Below are positions 1 to 16,391 of a stretch of 64,000 bases of DNA, piece by piece. The translations under genes and the position numbers were made by a program. Source of the stretch: Morella rubra (Eukaryota > Streptophyta > Magnoliopsida > Fagales > Myricaceae); the NCBI GenBank assembly GCA_003952965.2, contig CM025850.1:8482125-8546124 (forward strand), written 5' to 3'. How positions within the stretch are numbered: position 1 is the stretch's first letter; every line of letters starts with the position of its first letter. The notes below the pieces were generated by a model. It was not told the DNA's origin, ran no database searches, and saw only the letters and a list, made by a program, of their open reading frames with translations.

Positions 1-517
1 CAATAAAAGACAATTATTAAATTTCAGTTATCCGCATCAAATCGTGATAAAAATATGCACTTGATGCATGATATGACTCTGGAACTCCGATTTCTTTTTC
101 CTAGAATTCACAAATAATGAGCGAAATCATACCAATTATGAGTTGATCTAAGCTTCACGAGACATAACGTGAAGGGGCTCTCGGAAAACTCTAGCTAGAT
201 GGGATTGGTTTGGATTTACTAGAACCATATCGGTCCTGTGAACTTTCCTCGGTATCTTACTATATATCCTTAATTCTCAGGAGGAGCACCTCCCTTTTCT
301 GTACTTGTTATTAATGGCAAAGTGTTTTATTATGGCTATCCAATAAACACTCGTTGCTTCCTTTTTTTTTACTCATGTTCTCAACTTTTTTGAGGTTCGC
401 CAATTTAGATGAATATGTGAACCAATTACCCTCCAAAACAGTCACCAAAAACTAGACAGAAAATATGTATTGACCAGTGTCTTGTACTAGCGCGATGAGT
501 GCTAAGCTGAGAATTAC
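1..517 (-). other. Start of intron 1 of the bHLH gene
   Basis: Non-coding on both strands as far as I can see. It starts with the donor GTAATT (516-511, minus strand) and contains no helix-2 coding sequence, so it is read as intron continuing beyond the window. Confidence 0.6.
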
Positions 518-853
518 CTTTTCAGTGCAAGGTACTAGGCCGCGAAGAGTGGTAAGATGAGCATTAATTCTCTCTCTTCTCCTCCTCTCTGCCTCGCTGT
601 GGCTCTTCAAAGCAGCCAAAGCCTTCGCCTCCGATACTCCTTTTTTCCCAACTCTTGCTGGAGCTTTCACAAGCTCTCCCTTCTCACTATCCAAAACCAA
701 CGAGTGAGATAACGCTGACCCGCCTAGCATAACCCCATTAAACCCTCCTATAGCATGCGAAAACGGGTCGAACAGCCTCTCAAAATCAGATGGGAATGAG
801 GGATTCGGGCTATAACCGTAGGAAGAATTGGAGTTATAAGAATAGGATGCCAT
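518..853 (-). CDS. bHLH transcription factor, bHLH30-like, first exon only (gene runs off the left edge)
   Basis: The exon encodes 112 residues from the ATG at 853 down to a clean donor (AAG|GTAATT, exon end 518). The last 36 residues are the start of a basic helix-loop-helix domain. They include the G-box-reading residues His85, Glu89 and Arg93 in KSHSEAERRRRERIN, then helix 1 ending LRGLVPCTEK. In the bHLH30/32/106/107 group of plant factors an intron sits exactly after CTEK, before the MDKA... helix 2, which supports the splice site. The N-terminal part (residues 1-75) is Ser/Tyr/Asn-rich and poorly conserved, as usual. Helix 2 and the C-terminal domain are not found in bases 1-517 on the minus strand, so the remaining exon(s) lie outside the window. 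Nuclear DNA-binding regulator by family. The exact member is not resolved. Confidence 0.85.
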
Positions 854-3800
854 TTGTGTGAAGGTTTTGTTTACGAATATATACTATGAACCAGAGACTG
901 AAGATAGGAGACCAGGTGGGCGGGCAGTTGGTGAAAACCAGAAAGAGAGCTTTACGCTTTGTGGACAAGCTTTGTTGCACAGAGCGGACGCGATGATAGT
1001 ACTGGTGGTGATGGTTGTCGTCGTCCTTCTTGTTGTGGGTTTGGTCATACCTTCCATGAGGCTAAAGGACAAGAGTGGGGGGTATGTGAAGGAGAAGATC
1101 ACTGAGAAAACATTTTCACATTTTTTTATATCTTCTTTATGGCGTGGAGTCGAGCATCTCGAGGTAAGAAGAGGCCGAAGATCTGGGGAACTGAGACTCC
1201 GGGCCGGGAGAGAATTTGGTGGTGAAATTTAGCTGGGATTTCGATGCATGGTCAAGAAAAGAGAACAAAAATGGCGTTGACACAGAGTTTGGAGAAAGCT
1301 AGAAGCAAAGCGATGGGCGGCAATGATTTGCGATGAGACAGTCACAAAGTTGTTCCTCAAAACTTGACCATATTAATAGCACTACTACTCAACTCAGTCA
1401 TAAAAAATGGGGGGTTTTACACGTCGTTATTACGTCAAGTGTTAAATTTTGACTTTTTTTTTTAGTTGTCTTTGTATAGCTAGCATGATTCATTATGATT
1501 TTTTCTGGCTTTTACTAATTAAAAACATTAAACTCACTGTGTTTTTTTCCAATTTTTAAGTTGCACTCATTATATATTTACTTTAACTTCTTCAATAGAA
1601 AAGATTTATAGCTTGTAATTCCAACTGCAACTTCGTCACCTCAAAATACTTATAATTCCATTCGGTTTGTAAATTTATTGCCGAAAATTTTATTAAATTA
1701 CAATATTATGTAAATAACTGTTTTTATTTTTATATCTTTTGTAAAAAATTGTATTTAGATCCTCAAAAAACATCTGCACAAGTGGGTACGCTCCCTACTC
1801 TATTGGCTAAGGTAAAACTTCTGCGATTTATCCATTACTTGAGATATATATAGAATAACTCATATATAACAAATAGTTTTCCTTCAAGATTTCTTTGCAA
1901 TATTAGTTTACCTCAACGTTATTTTATGTATCGTACGTTATAACCAAAATATATTGTTTTCTTTTAGCTTTCCTTAATCAAGTGGGCTAGCTTTGTCGTC
2001 TTCTTCTTTTCATGGAAGAAAAAGTTCCCTTGATCAATTTTTGAAACTGCAAAGTTCTTATCTATATATAGCACTTAAAATCTATTCTTTTCTTTTCTTC
2101 ACCTATTTTGTATGCCATAGAGAGGAATCACGAATCTTATAAATTTCGCATCTCTATAATTTCATGAGAAACAAAAAATCTACTCCTCTGGATGAAGTGA
2201 AATAGTTCTCTATTTTATATATAACTTCATGGTTTTTTAACTATATATATTAAAATGAAATAGAAGATAATAAATAATAGATCACTACACGAAATTTCGG
2301 AGTTTTGTATCGTTTAAATAAAAAGATACTGTGGTTCATTTTTCAATACTCTGGTCCCCATGGTTTATCCAAAGAATAAACCATCTCTGCTCACATGAAC
2401 AAGATCTAAATTTGAGCCTTTTCCCTGTAATTAAGGAATATACCATTCGATCTAAAAGTCGTCGATATTAATTATAAATAAGTTATAGATCTGTTGCTTC
2501 GTCGTGTTAGCTTTGAGGTGAAAAGTTTCCACATTGTCGCGCCACTACATGTACCTATGTCACGTTTTTTCGCCATTAATTGCTTTCAATACTCTACATA
2601 TCCATGATAATTAACTACCCAACTATCTTTAAGTCCCACTTAAGTCTTGTTTTGATCTAGTTTTGTTTTTCTCTTTCCTCGTTTAAGTACGAATTACTTG
2701 AAGGGTAATTGAGTTTTTGGACCCAAAAGACGGAAAAGGGAAAACAAAAGAACAAAAAAAAGACGATGCTGATCATCCCCCAAATCTCTAACGCTTGAGA
2801 TTAATTTGGTTTCGTAATTAGAAACTTGGTGCGTTTCTTATAAAGTTTGGCTCTTGATTAGCAGGTAAGAAACATTCCATTTGGACAAAAAGCATATATC
2901 ATGATCACCACTATGATCTTAGTCACTATGATCTTAGTCAGCTCCGATCCCTTTTCTCTTCTGCATTTTCGCCTCTCTCTTTTCCCTTTTGAATTACAAG
3001 TTCCTATGTCTTTCTGCCGCGAGTACTTGACCATTTCTCCTTCACTATCTTCCAATGCTTTAAACTCATTCATGTGAAACCAGAACTGTGATAGATCCAC
3101 ATAAACTTGAGCAATCTTAACTCTTTATATTAACTAAACGATATCGCAACTAGATAAGACAAATTCCATCCAATATGGCAAGCAGTAATCGATTTCTCAG
3201 GCACGAAAGCGTGCCTTTTGCAAAGGTGCTTTAGCACTAATTGGGCAGTTTTCTACACTAAATATGCGTATTTTAGAATTTTGTCTTTTATCTAGCATGC
3301 TCAAGTCGCTGACACATCTTGTTAAATGAACGTAGATAGATTGAACCTACATTCAATGGATAGTTATAGACCTATCTGATCAACATTCTGACCTGATCAT
3401 AGGAGGATTCATTCAATGCTCGATTAGGGGGGGGATCGACAATCCGTGTAAACATGGCAAGCTCTAAACAGGATTGATTTCGGACTTTTAACCGTCACTT
3501 TTGGCGTTTTCTCGGCAATAAAAATATGTTTGATCTCTTGAAAAGATATGTTCTTGAGGCCAATGGACAAAAATAGTTGGAGGACATGACCAATAGAATC
3601 CTAGCTGAACAACTTCCAATCGACATCAAGATTCCTACCATTAGTTAAACAATAGGAGAAAAAACAAAATTTGCCTTCACAAACGGGCCAATTAGATATT
3701 GGAGGACTTTTGGATTTTAGAGGCCAGCTATATGGTAGTGTTTCTGTGTCCCCATCTAGCATACCCTGTTTTCTGGCACCAACGTTATTATATAATAAAC

Positions 3801-4503
3801 CAAGAACCTTATATATTAGTTTTCTAAACATCTTAATTTGTTTAATGTTTCTAGAGATTCAACCTATTGAAGAAGAGACTCGATTAATTTTGTATTATAA
3901 GATCAGGGTTTGCAGAAACGTCTGCTCCTACGTCAGTGAACTTTTTCTCAACTAAAACCATGTGGTTTTCCCTAATGGCGTGTAATAGTAATTTAATTAA
4001 AAGGATGATCATAAGTATTACGCAGTATAATCCCTCCGCTTTTTACTTCTTTTTTGATGAGTTACATAATAGCTTGAAAAGGCTAGCTCTTCAGATTCAG
4101 TTTTCTGCACGCGACCACCGTTTCTTCTGCAATATTAATCCAAAATAATGGACGCCTTTCAAGATTCAGTTCCGACGTGACATGGAGAAAATGAGTTCAT
4201 GAACTTGCGTGGCTTCACTATCTTTTTGAATAAAATGGAGAATTAGAAGGGGCCGGGAGATTATGAACCAAACAAAAGAAAGCTTGCATGTACATGGTTA
4301 CTTGTATGTCACTGAATCTCAAGATGAAACCACCTCAGAAGATACTTAATTTCTGCATAAATAATATCTATGCACTTGGACATAATATAACAATATAGCA
4401 GAGAAAATATCAAAGGATCTAACAAAACTTTGGGTTGTATTAATCAAGTTTCAGGAACTATATGGGTGATAATTGATAAAAACATTAAAGATTCAAGATT
4501 AAA

Positions 4504-4530
4504 GACGACGACGACGACGACGACGACGAC
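4504..4530. repeat. (GAC)9 microsatellite
   Basis: Nine uninterrupted GAC units, followed by degenerating AAC units. It is intergenic; a similar but shorter GAC run appears near 5395. Confidence 0.95.
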
Positions 4531-6337
4531 AACAACAGAGCATCAGTTTTCTGCTTCTTTCTTATGTGACAAAAAATAAATTAGGAAAAAAGATTTAAGG
4601 ACTCAACGTCAGTCAAGAAAGCAACGTTTTGGTTGTCTTCTGGCTCTTAAAGAACTCAGATAAACTGATGATTTGTTTCCGATCCGTAATGAATGTTCAC
4701 AATAACTTGTTGAGGTGAAGGGAAGAAGCAAGCAATCATTTAAACAAATTAAGAGAATGGCAGACGTACGCTAGCAATTTTACTGGTCTTTTCTCTTTTT
4801 CATGTATCTGGCACAAAGTCATTGGTCCTATCATGTACTGCATAGCTGGAATGTTCTCGCCAGTTCTTTTCATTTGAATCCTAACCAATAACGAGACTTC
4901 AGCAAAAAGCGATATTGCACTTGGGTTCGTGACACCGAACAATATTACTGGTTGGAATGGGACTCGCGATCAGGATCAATGAATATATAAATGGCTGTCT
5001 TGGAAGACAAGAACAACCAGTGTTTCTTTTTGATTAAAAAAATTGAGACGCAAACTGGCAGCAGTCGTATCAGATTTGGTTTGAATTAATCTTTAGTAAA
5101 CAAAGTCTGAAAAACAGATGGGAGTGATCGTTCAAGTTCACATGCAGTACCCAAGTTTTGAATATGCCAACAGGATTAGAAGAGAGAAGTTGATGTGGTG
5201 ACAAGTGCATTCTATCTTGGCTGCAACGGATCGAGTTTGTAGGAAGGGCAAAAAGTCTTCGTCGTCTCAGGAGTTTCTTTTTGTTCTTTTCAATCGACAT
5301 CTGGTCTCGAATCCTTTACTACTTCTTTTCGGGTCATTAAATTATCTGATGAAACCCAAGGGTTTGGAAGAACTACTGGGGAATGGAATGGCAACGACGA
5401 CGACACCTAACATCTCAATAACATTAGACCTAACTGTTGTTTCCATGACTTTTCTGCTTTGCCGTAACACTCCCAGATAAAATAAATAATTACTTTTTCA
5501 AGCCTACCGAGCCTGTATAGGACGAGATTGAATCTAATTTTGTTAGTATATGGAGATAAGACCCCATTGGTGGTGAGAACGAAATAAAAATTGAAGTGAT
5601 ATCTGAAAGCTTCACTAAACGACAATGGCGGATACGACAAAAATAATAAAATTAAACTTTATTTTGAAATAAATTAGAATTCTGATTTGGTGTTTGGACG
5701 CCCCGTGTCTCTCGTGGTATCAACGGTGGTAATCTTATTGTGAATGCATTTGGGCTGAGCTGAGTTCATCTTACAAGCGGCTGATTTTCGTACATGGAAG
5801 AATTACGGAGTTACTCGATTTGAAAATGAAGCCCAAGCCCCAAAACAGTAGCCCATAAGCCCCATGAGATTAGAGAGTTGGAAGTTTTATTGGGGAGGGA
5901 GGGAGCAATTACTACGGCCCACCGGCTACATCTTCACAATCACAGAACTCCGCCTTTGGGCTATCCGGCCCAGGTTTATTGGCTTCTATTGAAAGTGATT
6001 TTCTATTACGAATCTTATATTTTAATCAGTTGGGGCATTCTATTCTTTATTTTTTTTAACAAAAAATTATTTATTCATACAAAATGAAAAGAACACAGAA
6101 TTAATCTAAAAAGAATACGAAATATGTCTTTACCTGTATTATAAAGGTCGAATTTTTTGATGAAGCTTTTAATCACTATTCACTGCTAAAGGTGACGATT
6201 TTCGCACTTTGGCCCTTTGACAGCAGAAAAGAACTCTGACGCACTTCGCGTTTTCGATTTGCTCTGTTTTTTTATTTTTTTCTAAAGAGATTCTCTTGTT
6301 AGTAAAGATAAACTTTTATTCGACTACCCAAAAAAAT

Positions 6338-6343
6338 CACGTG
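6338..6343 (+). promoter_or_regulatory. G-box (CACGTG) upstream of KARI
   Basis: A palindromic CACGTG lies 205 bases before the KARI start codon. bZIP and bHLH factors bind this core in plant promoters. Function here is inferred only from sequence and position. Confidence 0.4.
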
Positions 6344-6547
6344 CTTAATTAAATACCTGACAAGATTGACTATTGGGCATAGAGCGCACGAGTGACGAGA
6401 CTGAGAACGTTGTCTTTTCGCCAACTCCTCACGACGCCGTTTCCCTTCTCCTCCACAACGTCTTTCACAGTTGTCCTGCTACTTACACATTACAACGTTG
6501 AGCTCTCTCTCGCTCTCCTCCCTCTCGCTCTCTCACTAAACTCATCA

Positions 6548-10186
<3,639 letters not shown>

Positions 10187-10907
10187 AGTTGAGGAGATTT
10201 AAGCTTGGTAGAACGAAGTTTGAGGTCCAGCAGTATGAACTTTTTTTTTTCACATAAAGAAGCTTATGCTGTCAGCATAGATCAGCGTCATCGTCCTTGT
10301 TGTATGTTGCAAGCATGGAGTCCTTTCATTTTGGTTGATTTTGACTTTCTTATAGTTTACTTGGGATTCTGTTAAAGTCATTTCTATAATATACGGATAT
10401 TTGTGGTCATGTTCCTAAAATAGGAACCTGGTAACCAGGTACGAAACTAGGAATTATATTTGGGTGGGGACAATTGTATAAATATTTACTTTGGGGGGCC
10501 AAAATTGAAAAAACCAAGAAAATAAGCCAAACAAGCGGGAAAAAAAAGGGGGCTAGAAGACAACATTTTTTTAATGATTGTTGGTAACTTCATTGTTAGG
10601 AAAATAAATTCTTACCGGTGTCAATAGAAGTTTGATCGGGTCTTTGTGGGGCAACATTCTACTTTTAGGAAAATACCTAGACGCTTCCGTCCCATCGCGA
10701 AGTCACGCAGGGACGTGAAGACGCTCACACAAACCATGCCTGAAGTAAGCAAATACGAAATATTTTATTCCTGAACTGTTACAAATTAATTTTCCAGGCA
10801 CACTCAATTTGTACGTACATTCAGGTTATACGAGATTCATTATTGAGAGATCTATGGAGTCTAGTAGTGTATATCAATTGGGAGGACCAGCCATGATTAA
10901 TCTCCTT
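10187..10907. other. Convergent 3' intergenic region, KARI to cysteine protease
   Basis: Holds the 3' ends of two convergent transcripts. A minus-strand AATAAA for the protease lies at 10763-10768. The middle (about 10430-10740) is unrelated low-complexity sequence with no coding content seen. Confidence 0.5.
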
Positions 10908-12092
10908 TTACACTGTTGGATAAGAAGCCTCCATGGCAATGCCACAAAGGCCTTCCTTGGCATCAATGTCCCTCTGCATCTTTATATACCCGTCCTCACC
11001 CCACCCGGTGCCCCATGAATTCTTAACCAGCCAGTACTTGGTCCCATCAGCATCAGCACCATACCCAACCACTGTGACCCCGTGGTCCAGGTCTGTACCA
11101 CACGTCCCATTAAAAATGCCGCTCGAGTAGAATTGGAAAGCTGTTCCATCAGCATCAATAGCAACTGAGACTGGATGGTTGGCCACGGCCTGCAACAGAG
11201 CCTTCTCATCATTAGCAGGCACATCTTCATACCCAGTTATTGTGGCCGCAATGGCTGTCGTCTTATTGGAGTTGCAAGTGCCATCTGCTCCCTTGTAGGG
11301 GTAATTGTCTTCGGTTGTGAGTCCATGGTTTTGTATAATGAATTGAAAGGCATTATCCATTAAACCCCCTCCACAACCTTGGTCCTCTCCTTTAGTATCG
11401 CAGTCCACAAGCTCTTGCTCAGATAGAGAGATTAACTTACCAGTTTTAAGCTGGTTTATCCCTTCCATGGATGCCACTGCTGAAAATGCCCAGCAACACC
11501 CTGTGTACGTAACAGAAGGCAAGAGAATGTGAAGTAGCCCTTAAAAAGAAAAATATGCTAACAATTGAAACACACAGCGAGAGAGAGAGAGAGAGAGGGA
11601 ATATGTTTCTGCTCTCATAATCTATCACTTGCCACACTTCTGCTGATCCTTAATAGGGGTTACAGCGCCCTTCTGCCTCCAGTCAACAGAAGCCGGCACG
11701 TCACTGAGGTTTGCATATCTGAAAGAGGTAGCTATTGAGGAGCCGGTGTACGTTGTCTTGGAGGTTTGCCGCTTGTAGCCATTACGCATGGCACGAAACT
11801 CCTCATTGCTAAGGTCTGCGAATTCATTTACACTCACTGTGTATCTTCTATCCAAACCCGCGGTATTAAAGTTGTCTATCCATTCCACGTTTTGCTTGAA
11901 AATGATGCAGCGTCTCGCCTTTTCATCCATGTCTTTATAGGTGCGTCCATGTTTAGCCATCCATTCCTCGTGCCTCCTCACCATCATGGATTGCCCATCA
12001 TGGGAGCGACAGAATGCTTGAGAACCACAAAGGGCTAAAGTTGAGAGAAAGGCCAGGCAGGTCATGAAATTAGTCAGGCTTATGGAAGCCAT
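10908..12092 (-). CDS. Papain-family (C1A) cysteine protease, SAG39-like, secreted or vacuolar
   Basis: Two exons: 12092-11633 and 11500-10908, giving 350 residues. There is a signal peptide at about residues 1-25. The I29 inhibitory propeptide has an ERFNIN-type helix ([20 protein letters not shown]). The mature enzyme starts near residue 132. The catalytic triad is complete: Cys156 in GCCWAFS, His293 in [11 protein letters not shown], Asn314 in KNSWGTGWG; the oxyanion Gln (Gln150, in DQQKCG) is present. No C-terminal KDEL or granulin domain, so it resembles the SAG39/ervatamin-like short group seen in senescence and anther tissues. The 132-bp intron has donor G|GCAAGT rather than GT; only this junction restores the CGCCW motif, with acceptor CACAG|GG. 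The intron contains a (GA)n run at 11579-11598. Confidence 0.93.
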
Positions 12093-12176
12093 GATAATGT
12101 CGTAAATTGTATCTTAGTGAGTACAGAGGTGATCTTTGAATTGGGCACAATACAATATCCCTGCATGGCTGTTGGA

Positions 12177-12183
12177 TTTTATA
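12177..12183 (-). promoter_or_regulatory. TATA box of the cysteine protease gene
   Basis: TATAAAA on the minus strand, 85 bases upstream of the start codon, leaving room for a leader of about 55 bases. Confidence 0.55.
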
Positions 12184-12799
12184 TGCGTGGATTATTATGC
12201 AACTTTGTCCTTTGGCTTTAAGCTGATTACTAGAGAGAGACCTGCCATACTACGTGCCTTGGTGGATGCTCCGACATACTCAAACCCCCGAATATTTGGA
12301 ATATAAATAAGTTAAATAAATTACTTTAGTTTGCATGATCAGGCAAAAGGAAAATAACTGTAAGTCGCTGTCGTTACTCCTAATAAACAACTACTCATAC
12401 AAAGCATGTCGTTTTAGTAAAGCCCAATTCAGACAATCGAAATCATATTATTGGTGTGAATTGTGATGTTTCAAAAAGGTAATGACTAGCTTCAAACGTC
12501 GACGTCTCTAATATATATTATCACATCTTAATCATTCCATTGTATGTATTGCGTGTACGCCTACGCCCTAGCTATTATTGAGTGTATATCTATAGAAAAT
12601 ACATAAAATGTATTTGGAAATTAATACTCTGCAAAAATAATAACATCAGATTGAGATAATCATGACAAGGAAGCAAAGAAAAGCGACGTGGAATATCACA
12701 TAATTAACACGGTCAGTTATAATCTTGACGGAGGCAACGGGCAATATTCTTGCATTAGAAACAACGGGCCTTAATTTCTTTTTATTTTTTTAAAATTTT

Positions 12800-13120
12800 T
12801 TTAATATGAAAGAAAATGAAGTAATAGATTAATGAAAGAATTATAGACAAAATATAAACGAAAATTGTCCAAATTAATTTTTTAATAATTAGATACCTTA
12901 ATATTGAAAAAAAATGAAGCAATTAAATTATAGATGAATTATAAATCAAAATATAATAAAAAATAGTCAAATTAATTAGTTTAAAATTAGATACCTTAAT
13001 ATTGAAGAAAATGAAGCAATTAGACTAATATAAGAGTATAGACTAAAAGATAAATTAAAAATCTCTAAATTAATTTATTTAATAATTAGATATCTCAATA
13101 ATAAAAAATATTAAAAAATG
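12800..13120. repeat. Degenerate tandem repeat, period about 98 bp, about three copies
   Basis: The phrase AGATACCTTAATATTG recurs at 12891 and 12989, and as AGATATCTCAATAATA at 13088. Each copy is followed by an AATGAAGCAATTA-like block and preceded by AAATTAATT. Spacings are 98 and 99 bases. Copies differ by substitutions and small gaps, so it is an old array of A/T-rich DNA. Confidence 0.75.
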
Positions 13121-14403
13121 GAGAAAATAAAGTAAATCTATTTGAAAACGAAAAGGAAAAACAAACAATTTTTGATCAAACAAAAGAGTCCAATGAAGAT
13201 TGAGAGTTCAATTTCTCTACAAATTGTAAGCTTTCAGCTGAGATATTTTGGAACATTGATGACAGGCGTTATATTACCCGAAGCATCTCAGACGGTTTGA
13301 CCATTATTAATACGGTAAAAGTTATACAAGTAATAACGCGAAACGACCACTACTTAGCAAAAGAAAAAAAAAAAAAATCAAGTGAAACGACAATAGTAAT
13401 CTTTTGGAACGACATTCGTTGTTGCGGGCATAGCAGGCTGCTAACCATCACCTCGGCCTAGTAAGGTTTGGGCCGGGCCAAATTTTGTTGTAACAGCTAT
13501 AAGATTAGCACTACCCACTGACTTCAAAAAAAGGACTGGGCCCAGCTCAGCTCGACCTATCATGGGTTCGAAGAATTTCCGGCCCAGAACCGAAGTCGAG
13601 GGGAAATTAATTCCCATCTCGTTGATTAGTCTGATTGTCGTCGCCGAATGACAGGAATGCAATACGATACTCTTTTGCACAATTTTTGGATCCCTCTTAT
13701 TCCAAATTTTGAAAAAATCATGCACATATTCTAAAATCGTGCATATATTCGTCCTAACCATCCAGCAAACCTTTGAATAATTATTCAACTTTATTGTTAC
13801 CGTACAGTTTAACTTCCTCAAGGGGAAGAAAGTGTTTAAGGAAAACAATTTCTTTATTTTGGATAAGGAAAACAATTTCACTGCACTAGAGAAAGGGGAA
13901 TTTATGTTCTAATCCTCGACGCTTTGAAAGCAGCGTATTTATAAATCGAATTTTTAAGTGAACATCACTTTTCACTTATAAACTATTAAGTAGTGGTCAC
14001 AAATTATCATCTCTTCAAATTACTATTTAAACACTATCAATATTAACAATTTAAAACTACTTTATTTTTTAACTATTTGATAAAAATATATTTAAGAAAT
14101 TAATAAATTAATAATAATATTTTTAATATATATAAAATGATTTAGTGGTATATCATTATTTTAGTAAATATTTTAATAAATTATATAAAGTATCAAAAAT
14201 TGATAACCAGATAATATAAGGTCAAAACTAGAAATTTAAAGTGTTAAGTACAAAAGTTACGGTAGTTCGGAAATGAAAAATTGTATTTTCCCAACTTTTA
14301 TTCCGCTTCCCCCTGGACGTTTTAAACAGGGGGAAAGCAATCAAACGCATTTTGGTCTTCCTCCCAAAAATTTCCTTCATCGGCACCCAGACACTGACCC
14401 ACA

Positions 14404-16055
14404 ATGTCCAGTAGTTCACGCGGCTGCACCAGCTGCCGCAGCAATTCCCTCGTGCGGGACGACATCACGGGGAACCTGATCTGCGCCACTTGCGGCATCG
14501 TCCAGGAGTTCGACAACTTCGACGCCCAGCTCGGCGGCCTTAACGGCCCTCAGGGCACCTTCGTCCGCGTCGGTACCGCAGGTACGGGCACCCTTTACAG
14601 CTACAAAGAAAAGAAAGTCTTTGAGGCCCAAAAACTCATCGACTACTTCACGTCTAGGCTAGGTTTGTCCGGGCCTATATCTAACGACGTCAAAACCATG
14701 ATCGCCAGGATTACCGACGAGGAATTCGGCCAAGGCGATTGGTTTCCTATTCTAATTGGCGCTTGTGCCTACGTTGTAATGCGGAAAGATAACAAATCTT
14801 TGCCTATTGCCGAGGTGGCGTCGGTTATCGGCACTGATATTTATGAATTAGGTAGAATGGTTGCGCGTGTCGTGGATTTCTTGGGCCTAAAGGGCCCTCA
14901 GGAGTTCCCTGAATTCGATGTTGTGGGCTCTTTCGAGCGAGCAGTGAGGACTAGCCTGAGCTTTTCGAGACTGGGAAGGGATAAGGTGGAGAGAATACGG
15001 AAGCAGGGGGTATTTCTTGTACAGTGTGCGGTGAAGTGGTTCTTGACGACAGGGCGGAGGCCACTTCCGGTGGTGGCGGCAGTCCTGGTTCTCGTGGGGG
15101 AGTTGAATGGGGTGGATACGAGGATTGAGGATGTGGCGAGGGAGGTTCACGCCAATGTTTCGACTAGTAGGTTGAGGTACAGGGAGCTTTTGGAGTCGTT
15201 GGTGGAGGTGGCGCAGGCCTTGCCTTGGGGGAAGGATGTCACGCTCAAGAATGTGGTTAAGAATGCTCCGTTTGTGATTCAATACATGGAGAGGAAGTCA
15301 ATGGCTAAACCTATTGATATGACGAGGGCAACGAAGGAATCTGAAGTTGTTGGGGTTGATTTGGGAGACGTCATTAGTGAGTGCTTAAGGAAAGATGTTG
15401 AGTATGGGATTGATGTGAATAGTAGAGAGAATGATTCTCAGTATTTTGAGGTTGAAGAGAACAGTGGTTTTGCAAGATCAGGGATGATGAATTGGATAGG
15501 ATGAAGATTTCGCATGAGTGTTTATCATTTTTTTACAATGAATTTTTGAATGAGGCGGGCCATGAAAAGTCCATGGAAGGGAGTGGTGAGGTTCGGGGAA
15601 GGAAAAGGAAGAGAGGGTTTGAGCTTCATGCATGTAGGGACTGGTGGAATGGAAAATCAGAGCTGACGAAAAAGCTTTTACTCAGGCAGATATTGGAGAA
15701 AGATGTTGGATTGGATGCTCTCCCCCCATCTTTCGTTAGTGGTTGCAGGGTTTATAAGAGGAGGAGAAAAAAGATAAATGCTGCTAAGTTGCGAATTAAA
15801 AGAGTTATGGATCCGTCAGGGCCTGATTTGATTGAAAGCATTGATATTTGCTCTTCGGAAGATGCACGTGCTGTGAAGAAGAGAAATCGAAAAAGAGTTA
15901 GTGATGTTGATTGGGAGGATCTTATTATTGAAACTCTCCTTCTCCATGAAGTGAGAGAGGAGGAAATTGAGAAGGGGCATTACAATACCTTGCTGGAAGT
16001 ACATGTCTTTAATGGTGGAGTCATGCCAGAGGTTCCAGCAACGAAGGCAAAATAG
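14404..16055 (+). CDS. PTF2-like plant-specific TFIIB-related factor, intronless; 1-base frame break near codon 360
   Basis: General-transcription-factor family protein. An N-terminal TFIIB zinc ribbon has Cys8, Cys11, Cys27 and Cys30 followed by GIVQEFDNF, then two cyclin-like repeats (about residues 65-260). Arabidopsis PTF2, the closest family I recognise, acts in male gametophyte development and pollen germination. The literal frame from ATG 14404 stops at 15504 after 366 codons. The adjoining frame continues without a gap (GAT GAT GAA TTG GAT AGG ATG AAG...) to a stop at 16055, encoding a Lys/Arg-rich C-terminal part (ISHECLSFFYNEF, KRRRKKINAAK) typical of PTF2. Joined, the length is about 550 residues, like the family. 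The break lies at a GGG run at 15481-15483, where one more G would keep frame. No intron is needed. It is most likely a consensus error; otherwise a truncated allele. Confidence 0.85.
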
Positions 16056-16391
16056 TTGGGATGTAGTGGCAGGCCTTCGCAACTGCATGATCAAAGAGAT
16101 GATTTTCAGCAGATCTTTTATTCAAACTTCTGCTGCAGGAAGAAAATCAATACTTTTTGGTATCCCATTTTTTAAATGTATAGCCATTTATAGATTAATT
16201 TTGTTGGGCCGGATACTTAAACTAGAGGAGTGACCGGTTCGTTATGGAGAGTTTGGGCATATATATGACTATGTAGCTGTCCTTTCAATACATGTACCCA
16301 ATTTTGGACTTGAAGATTCAATTTTTGTTCTTTTCTCCAAATATTTAATGATATATGTGAGGGTTTTACACCTCGCACTTGTTTATCCTTC

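Larger units (their letters stand above)
854..6547. other. Divergent intergenic region between bHLH and KARI
   Basis: About 5.7 kb between two divergently transcribed genes. Bases 854 to about 1350 are GC-richer and likely hold the bHLH promoter and 5' leader. The rest is A/T-rich with no coding exon I can support. It holds a (GAC)9 microsatellite at 4504-4530 and a short perfect hairpin near 3200-3215. The open frames here are short and lack family signatures. Confidence 0.5.
12093..14403. other. Intergenic region between cysteine protease and PTF2-like gene
   Basis: Divergent promoters at both ends. The middle is very A/T-rich and includes a degenerate 98-bp tandem repeat (reported separately). 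A minus-strand open frame at 13441-13881 shows no family motif and is not called. Confidence 0.5.

Noticed and set aside
6392-6547. N-terminal extension of KARI upstream of 6548
   Set aside because: The open frame continues upstream but contains no ATG; ATG 6548 gives a normal transit peptide.
13441-13881. 146-codon minus-strand open frame
   Set aside because: No domain, no upstream promoter features, biased low-information composition; surrounded by A/T-rich repeats.
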